Assembly: GCA_002499015.1 (NCBI GenBank)
Contig: DAJY01000106.1
Location: 4,380-22,391, forward strand
Source: Euryarchaeota archaeon UBA242
Lineage (GTDB): Archaea; Thermoplasmatota; Poseidoniia; Poseidoniales; Poseidoniaceae
Length of the DNA stretch: 18,012 nucleotides
Reading direction: 5' to 3'
Made by a program: the position numbers and the translations under genes. Below are positions 13,367 through 18,012 of this stretch, one piece after another; position 1 is the first letter of the stretch, and each line of letters begins with the position of its first letter. The notes under the pieces were generated by a model. It made no database searches. It had not been told where the DNA came from and saw only the letters and a list, made by a program, of their open reading frames with translations.

Positions 13367-15062
13367 CAAAGGGAGCTGTTTTCCATCTATTATCCATTAA
13401 TTTCCATAGCAGTGCGCTTGCTATTAGTAATAAAACGGATACGGTAAGCATGCCCATGAATCCTTGCTGAACTACCGACTGGTCGTATATCTGAGAAGTT
13501 GCTGCCAATCCATCTTGACTCGTTCTCTCCCACCAGTTACCGTAAAGTGAGACATCTCCTTGAGTAAAGGATAGTAGGAATAATGCAAGCAGTGGAATGA
13601 CAGATCCGATCCAAAACCAAATCATTACCGAAGCATCAAAAATTGCTCTGTTTGGCCTCAATCCCATCAAGAAAGCGGTCAATGCAACAATGTAAATCGA
13701 GTTAGCAAACATTACAACAATACTGGTTGGTAAGTTTGCCCATTCATCCAATCTCCAAGCCATCGTGACAATGAATATGAGAGATATCCAAGAGGTTGCG
13801 AGGAAATATACCACTACCTTTGCTCGTATTAATTGAGGTACTCGAAGTGGAAGACCATTCATGAAATCTGGAGAATCTAATATTGTTAGCCAGGAATAAA
13901 AGTTGAAACCAAAGAATCCCAAGAACGGTGCATAGGATAGCAAATTAATAGGAATAGGTGCTTCTGCGAAGTCGACAAGCCATGCCATACCCAATAATAC
14001 TGCTAATGGAATTGCATAGGATACAGTCATCTTTTTTATTGCACCAGAACGGATTAAATCAACAAATTCTTTGGCAACAATTAACCTAAGTACTCCATTG
14101 CCCAAGAAGCCAAGACGATTGTAAATAGGCCCTAACAAATCACCTCTTTCAACGACAGCCACATCAAAATCGTCAGTAATCAATGCACTTGCGATAAGTC
14201 CGATTACGATTGAAGCACCTAATCCAATAATTACGAAAGTGAAATTTTGGGTTGTTTGCGCTGCTAATCCCCACAAGAAATAATGTGAATCTACTTTGCC
14301 CAATCCCACAGCAATCCCAATTGCGACGATAAGGATTGGACCAATTATCGTATAAGGTCGTCCTCTCATCCATAAAGAACTGGCTAAGAATGAAACTGCA
14401 AGTCCCTGAGCCAGCGTTGTAATCATCGCAATCCAGGTCCATGGTAGACTTGACCAAAGTAGTGGAGTGTTAATCGATGTATAATTGTCAATAAGAATTC
14501 CAAGCCCCATTCCAGCAAGAACAGGTGTCAAAATCAACATCACATAGAACAGTAAATCTTTGATAAAATATGCAAAGTGCGCTATAGAGTTAGGAAGAGG
14601 TTGTAACGCCGGTGCTGCCAGTAAGAAATTCTTGGTTCCAGAGCGATGTATAATTGCATCTTGGCCCATGAATGCAAAAGTTCCCATTCCTAAACTGAAC
14701 ATCAGCAATGGTAAGTGTAAAGCAAATCTCAATTCTCCCCAAGAGAATGTTTTTTGTTCTATATTGGAAACTTGCGCTGCGGAATCGCCGACCAAGAATT
14801 GTAATCCGATGGTTGTAACCATAGTAATCAATGCCAACATCAATGGAAAAAGCATCATGTGGCGCCTATTAGCAAATTCTAGACTCTTTCTCTTTTCTTC
14901 CTTAAACATAACAAAAAATGTAGTTTTGAATGCAGCAAATACGTTCAACGGCTCGAGTAATTCAAGGCCAAGATTTGTTGTTCCGAGCTTTACAGGTTCT
15001 GAATATTCACCCTCTCCATCAACTAACTCCGACCAATCCCGAGTAGTGATGGTGGTTGGCAT
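13359..15062 (-). CDS. ABC-2 type exporter permease (about 12 helices)
   Basis: This is a 567-residue polytopic protein. After an N-terminal cytoplasmic segment of about 70 residues (including ELVDGEGEY and a basic KEEKRKS stretch) there are about 12 hydrophobic helices, in what looks like two halves separated by a cytoplasmic loop near residue 300 (DFDVAVVERGDL). It has no ATPase motif of its own. It directly follows the ATPase gene; an ATG at 15068 overlaps that stop as ATGA, but a GGAGG Shine-Dalgarno (15070-15074, minus strand) is correctly spaced (7 nt) only for the ATG at 15062, so I prefer that start. The substrate cannot be read from the sequence; its size suggests a permease formed from two fused ABC-2 halves. 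Confidence 0.85.
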   Translation of the reverse strand: MPTTITTRDWSELVDGEGEYSEPVKLGTTNLGLELLEPLNVFAAFKTTFFVMFKEEKRKSLEFANRRHMMLFPLMLALITMVTTIGLQFLVGDSAAQVSNIEQKTFSWGELRFALHLPLLMFSLGMGTFAFMGQDAIIHRSGTKNFLLAAPALQPLPNSIAHFAYFIKDLLFYVMLILTPVLAGMGLGILIDNYTSINTPLLWSSLPWTWIAMITTLAQGLAVSFLASSLWMRGRPYTIIGPILIVAIGIAVGLGKVDSHYFLWGLAAQTTQNFTFVIIGLGASIVIGLIASALITDDFDVAVVERGDLLGPIYNRLGFLGNGVLRLIVAKEFVDLIRSGAIKKMTVSYAIPLAVLLGMAWLVDFAEAPIPINLLSYAPFLGFFGFNFYSWLTILDSPDFMNGLPLRVPQLIRAKVVVYFLATSWISLIFIVTMAWRLDEWANLPTSIVVMFANSIYIVALTAFLMGLRPNRAIFDASVMIWFWIGSVIPLLALFLLSFTQGDVSLYGNWWERTSQDGLAATSQIYDQSVVQQGFMGMLTVSVLLLIASALLWKLMDNRWKTAPFEN

Positions 15063-15064
15063 TT

Positions 15065-15850
15065 TCATTCCTCCTCGGAATTTGTTACTCCTTCGTCTTC
15101 TATCCTTTCAGCATCTTCAATCGAATGACCTACAAGGCGAATGAATACGTCTTCAAGAGTTTCAGATGGATCGATTTTCAATCCCTTAACAGTGCCAGCA
15201 GCGAGAACTTTACCATTATTGATAATCGCCATTCGGTTACACATTCTTTCCGCCATCTCAAGAACGTGAGAGCAAAGGAAAATGGTTCCACCATCCTTGA
15301 CATGTTGTAGTAACCACTCTCTACATTTGCGTTGATAGATTGGGTCGAGATTAGCAAATGGTTCATCGAGGAAAAGCAATTTTGGCTTGTGAATAAATGC
15401 GGTCGCAAGCATTACTTTTTGCCGTTGTCCTTTTGACAAATCCTTACACATAGTATCTCTTTTATCGACCATACCAAACCAATCAAGCCAATATTCAACC
15501 TTTCCAGCAATGTCATCAACGCCACGTAACCTTGCAACGAATTCTAAGAATTCAGCAGGGGTTAAGAAAGAAGGTGGTGATTCCGATTCAGGAACAATTC
15601 CGATATTTGCTTTCAGTTTCTGAGGGTCCGTTCTGGCATTGACTCCAAGAACTTCAATCTCACCCTTACTTGCTCTTAGTTGACCTGTTAGCAGTTTGAT
15701 AAATGTTGATTTCCCCGCACCATTGGGTCCAAATACGCCGAAGAATTCTCCCGCATGAACTTCAACATTCAATGGATGAAGTGCAATGAAATCACCATAT
15801 TTCTTTGCCATGTCAATAGCTTTGACCAGAGGCATTGAATCATCACCCAT
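15065..15850 (-). CDS. ABC exporter ATP-binding protein
   Basis: This 261-residue nucleotide-binding subunit is of the CcmA/ABC-2 (DRA-like) type. Motifs: Walker A GPNGAGKS (41-48), Q-loop region GIVPESE (84-90, Pro-Glu in place of the classical Gln, as in many ABC-2 ATPases), signature LSKGQ (138-142), Walker B LLFLDEP (158-164), D-loop NLDP (167-170) and switch His in CSH (H195). The C-terminal ~40 residues are acidic (ending EEE) and extend beyond the ATPase fold. The protein powers the permease encoded directly downstream. The start at 15850 is supported by a GGAGG at 15855-15859 (minus strand), and a TATA-like TAATTTAAG lies further upstream near 15885-15893. Confidence 0.95.
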   Translation of the reverse strand: MGDDSMPLVKAIDMAKKYGDFIALHPLNVEVHAGEFFGVFGPNGAGKSTFIKLLTGQLRASKGEIEVLGVNARTDPQKLKANIGIVPESESPPSFLTPAEFLEFVARLRGVDDIAGKVEYWLDWFGMVDKRDTMCKDLSKGQRQKVMLATAFIHKPKLLFLDEPFANLDPIYQRKCREWLLQHVKDGGTIFLCSHVLEMAERMCNRMAIINNGKVLAAGTVKGLKIDPSETLEDVFIRLVGHSIEDAERIEDEGVTNSEEE

Positions 15851-15990
15851 ACGCCCTCCTATTCGCCTTTAGTTTTCTATCCTTGCTTAAATTAGGATGA
15901 ATTATTACCGGCGATTAGATTTTTTGTAAGATATGATGGAAATAATATTTGAAGCGGTGAAATGATGAACTGAAGTCTGTTGGCATTACT

Positions 15991-16833
15991 ATGGCCGCAC
16001 CTCAAAGCGATGTACTTCGCATCGAAGAAATTGCAGTTGACGATTCTGAAGATTTAGGCTCAATTGCCTTTGTTACTATCGACCGGCCAGATAAATTAAA
16101 TGCCTTAAATGCAGAAGTAATGTCTAGTCTAAAAGACATGGTTTCTTGGGTTGAAAATACAGATTCAATTAGAGTCGTAGTCATTACTGGGGCGCAACCA
16201 AAGGAAGCATTAGAGGGTAAAAGAGCGAAACCAAATGCCTTTGTTGCAGGTGCAGATATTACTGAATTTGTCGGTAAAAAAAGTGATGATATTAGGAACA
16301 TGTTTACTGATAATGCAGTAGAAGCATTGTGGAATATTAGTAAACCAACTATAGCAATGGTTGATGGATTTGCCTTAGGTGGTGGATGTGAAGTTGCCTG
16401 CTCATGTGATATTCGTATTGCTAGTAACCGTTCTCGATTTGGAACACCAGAAATAAATCTTGGGTTAATCCCTGGATATGGCGCAACTCAGCGTTTGGTT
16501 AATTTAGTTGGATATGGTAAAACTATGGAAATGGTAATGACCGGTGAGATGATCAATTCTGCAGATGCCCTAAAATGGGGTTTGGTAAACCATGTTGTTG
16601 AGCCAGAACAATTGTATCAATTTACTATGGATATTGCAAAGAAAATTGGTGCTAAATCAACTCATACTCTGAAGATTGCAAAGCAGACGATTAGGACTGC
16701 TCTCAGCACTGGATTGGAAGAAGGAGTCGCCATAGAAGCGGAAGCATTTGCAAGTCTTTTTGACAGTGAGGACAAAGAGATTGGAGTTTCGGCTTTTATT
16801 GGTCGCCATCAAGCAAAGTGGCAGCACAAGTGA
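15991..16833 (+). CDS. Enoyl-CoA hydratase/isomerase (crotonase) family protein
   Basis: The 280-residue protein has the crotonase fold signatures: TIDRPDKLNALN (29-40), the oxyanion-hole strand AGADI (86-90), GGGCEVACSCD with catalytic Glu E134, and PEINLGLIPGYGATQRL with the second catalytic Glu E154. Both acids present argues for a hydratase (syn addition of water to 2-enoyl-CoA) rather than an isomerase-only enzyme. An extra loop at 69-82 (Lys/Glu/Ala-rich) precedes the oxyanion strand. Likely pathways are beta-oxidation or branched-chain amino acid breakdown; the window has no thiolase or dehydrogenase partner to confirm this. The ATG at 15991 follows a TATA-like AATAATATTT (about 15941-15950), giving a short leader without a clear Shine-Dalgarno. 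Confidence 0.93.
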   Translation: MAAPQSDVLRIEEIAVDDSEDLGSIAFVTIDRPDKLNALNAEVMSSLKDMVSWVENTDSIRVVVITGAQPKEALEGKRAKPNAFVAGADITEFVGKKSDDIRNMFTDNAVEALWNISKPTIAMVDGFALGGGCEVACSCDIRIASNRSRFGTPEINLGLIPGYGATQRLVNLVGYGKTMEMVMTGEMINSADALKWGLVNHVVEPEQLYQFTMDIAKKIGAKSTHTLKIAKQTIRTALSTGLEEGVAIEAEAFASLFDSEDKEIGVSAFIGRHQAKWQHK

Positions 16834-16904
16834 CTCAGAATTATCGGTCCTGTTGCTGATTTGAAAGGGCTATCTTGATGTGTGGCGGTTGACACCTTGG
16901 CAAC

Positions 16905-17453
16905 ATGGGTCGAGTTATCGCAGTCTGTGGCCTCCCTGCCAGTGGCAAGGGGGAATTCGCTGCAGTACTTGCAGAATCTGGAATTCCAGTCTTATCTATG
17001 GGGGATATGGTTCGCGCGGAAGTAAAGAAACGCAAAATCGAAGAATATCCGGAAGTTTTTGGAGAAGTTGCTCAACAGTTAAGACAACAATTTGGAGATG
17101 ATGTCCTCGCAGTACGGCTCTGTAGCGCCGTTGATGACCTTTTGGAAAACAACAATATTGTCTTGATTGAAGGATTACGGGGAGTTGCAGAATATGATGT
17201 TTTTTTTGCTCATTGGCAAGAGCGATTTTCCACAGTGGCAGTAACAGCAGAAGTAGACGTACGTTTTCACAGAATTCAAATGCGTGGAAGAGCGGAAGAT
17301 GGAGATAGAGATTCATTGAATATTCGAGATCAACGCGAAATTGGATGGGGTCTGGACAAACTGATTGAGCAAGCAGATTATGTGATTGGTAACGATGAAG
17401 ATTTAGTCGAATTTGTTGATAAATGCCGGAATTGGCTTAAACAAATTCAGTAA
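16905..17453 (+). CDS. UPF0200 family P-loop nucleotide kinase-like protein
   Basis: This 182-residue cytosolic protein has a P-loop GLPASGKG (9-16), then LSMGDMVRAE (30-39) in the position of the adenylate-kinase NMP-binding region, QFGDDVLAVR (62-71), and IEGLRGVAEYD (88-98) with an Asp/Glu-rich Walker B region. This pattern is the archaeal UPF0200 family, often labelled dephospho-CoA kinase-related or adenylate kinase-like; the true substrate is, to my knowledge, not firmly established. An Arg-rich lid (RFHRIQMRGRAEDGDRD, 120-136) would cover the phosphates. It follows the crotonase gene by about 70 bp on the same strand without an obvious operon link. The ATG at 16905 starts immediately before the first beta strand. 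Confidence 0.88.
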   Translation: MGRVIAVCGLPASGKGEFAAVLAESGIPVLSMGDMVRAEVKKRKIEEYPEVFGEVAQQLRQQFGDDVLAVRLCSAVDDLLENNNIVLIEGLRGVAEYDVFFAHWQERFSTVAVTAEVDVRFHRIQMRGRAEDGDRDSLNIRDQREIGWGLDKLIEQADYVIGNDEDLVEFVDKCRNWLKQIQ

Positions 17454-17455
17454 TA

Positions 17456-17471
17456 GTTTGCTATTGCAAAC
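17456..17471. terminator. Hairpin just after the UPF0200 stop codon
   Basis: GTTTGC-TATT-GCAAAC is a perfect 6-bp stem with a 4-nt loop, beginning 3 nt after the TAA (17451-17453). No long T tract follows. It is a possible transcript 3'-end structure. The rest of the gap to 17608 shows only a possible TATA-like GTTATAGTC near 17559-17567. Confidence 0.35.
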
Positions 17472-17608
17472 AACACTACAAAACTTTCAATTGTGAGCAT
17501 TCGGCAAAGCAAAAATAATTGCAGGTGTCCTGTTTTTGGGGTTATTTCCAGCGAAGTGTTATAGTCGGGGATGAGGCGTGAGCAAATTGCTTCAAGGGGG
17601 CTGAGTTC

Positions 17609-18012
17609 ATGGCGAGGAAGAAAGGAAAAGTAGGGGGCAAGGGTAAGCGTGTGCAACAACGTGCTCAATATGAAGAATTGGACAAATATCCAGTGATGCC
17701 ACCTCATGCATTTGCTCGCATCGTTCGCGACAAACAAACCCTCAACATTCTCTACCAAATTATTGAACCTCCGTTGACTAAGAAAGAGCAAGAACAACGT
17801 GAAGAAATCATGGATATTTTTATTCGCTCTCTGACTGCAAACATCGAAGAAATCGATGCTGACCCCGATGCTTATCTAAGAGCTGCACTCGATAAGGTCA
17901 TTAAGTCATACGGAATGAAAATCAATAAAAAATCTAAGTCCAAAATGTTTTATTATCTGCGTAGAGATCTTATCGGTTACGGAAAAATGGATATGATGAT
18001 GCACGATGTCAA
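17609..18012 (+). CDS. Type II/IV secretion system or pilus/archaellum assembly ATPase, N-terminal part (cut by window end)
   Basis: An open frame runs from the ATG at 17609 to the window end (134 codons visible). After a very basic, Gly-rich N terminus (ARKKGKVGGKGKR) comes the N-terminal domain typical of archaeal GspE/FlaI/TadA-type hexameric ATPases: a YEELDKYPVMPP lead, a strand with NILYQIIEPPLTKKEQE, a helical segment, then KMFYYLRRDLIGYGKMDMMMHDV, matching the family block that precedes the nucleotide-binding core. Walker motifs lie beyond the edge. It should power assembly of a pilus, archaellum or secretion filament at the membrane. A purine run AAGGGGG (17594-17600) 8 nt before the ATG may act as Shine-Dalgarno. 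Confidence 0.8.
   Translation, partial: MARKKGKVGGKGKRVQQRAQYEELDKYPVMPPHAFARIVRDKQTLNILYQIIEPPLTKKEQEQREEIMDIFIRSLTANIEEIDADPDAYLRAALDKVIKSYGMKINKKSKSKMFYYLRRDLIGYGKMDMMMHDV

Noticed and set aside
14560..15144. 194-codon open frame on the plus strand opposite the ABC permease gene
   Set aside because: It lies fully antisense to the membrane permease and the end of its ATPase, shows no domain, and its Ser/Asn-rich composition is what reversed hydrophobic codons give.
15851..15990. CRISPR, riboswitch or small gene in the divergent gap between the ABC operon and the crotonase gene
   Set aside because: Only a Shine-Dalgarno and TATA-like elements for each side are visible; no repeats or coding frame of note.
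17447..17797. 116-codon minus-strand frame
   Set aside because: Antisense to the clearly recognisable secretion ATPase N-terminal domain.

Overview
The window looks like a chromosomal segment of a planktonic archaeon, most likely a marine euryarchaeon of the Thermoplasmata/Poseidoniales (Marine Group II) type. The archaeal evidence is a stand-alone Bud32 kinase of the KEOPS complex, a UPF0200-type nucleotide kinase, a FlaI/GspE-like secretion ATPase start, a tRNA without encoded CCA, and TATA-like boxes about 25 bp before several start codons (leaderless architecture). The lineage assignment is inference: there is no rRNA or marker gene, and it rests on AT-rich composition and the large N-glycosylated one-pass surface protein. 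I see no mobile element, CRISPR array or prophage; most of the window is dense housekeeping sequence.

Layout. 1-2751: 3' part of a large surface protein with Ig-like modules and a C-terminal anchor. 2824-2895: tRNA-Gly(GCC). 2907-3708: a divergent pair, a four-helix membrane protein (-) and a low-molecular-weight phosphatase/arsenate-reductase-like protein (+), sharing a TATA-like promoter. 3770-5149: a two-gene unit, a Mrp/NBP35-type P-loop ATPase followed by a DUF971 protein. 5246-7315: a PAP2 lipid phosphatase/phosphotransferase domain fused to an external beta-propeller-like domain. 7411-7827: ferritin-like protein, convergent with nadA (quinolinate synthase, 7830-8984, -). 9070-10133: Bud32 (+), convergent with a FluC/CrcB fluoride channel (-). 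10225-12624: three + strand genes (RdgB/HAM1 house-cleaning pyrophosphatase, a membrane-anchored coiled-coil protein, a CPBP intramembrane protease). 12625-13269: a strong-looking promoter region with a possible 20-codon leader ORF, then a small very basic protein. 13359-15850 (-): an ABC-2 exporter, ATPase then a 12-helix permease. 15991-17453: a crotonase-family enzyme and a UPF0200 kinase. 17609 to the end: start of a secretion/pilus ATPase, cut by the window edge.

Most notable points. (1) The Mrp-type ATPase has no cysteine at all. The place where the family normally carries its CxxC cluster-binding motif is occupied by an insert of about 40 residues resembling a carboxypeptidase-regulatory/Ig-like beta segment, and the next gene encodes a cysteine-bearing DUF971 protein, the domain fused to Mrp in plant HCF101. 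(2) Short, perfect or near-perfect hairpins straddle or abut the stop codon of several unrelated genes. (3) A perfect 8-bp hairpin abuts the Shine-Dalgarno of the PAP2 fusion gene. (4) A palindromic TATA element lies exactly where it would make a 20-codon ORF leaderless, upstream of the small basic protein.
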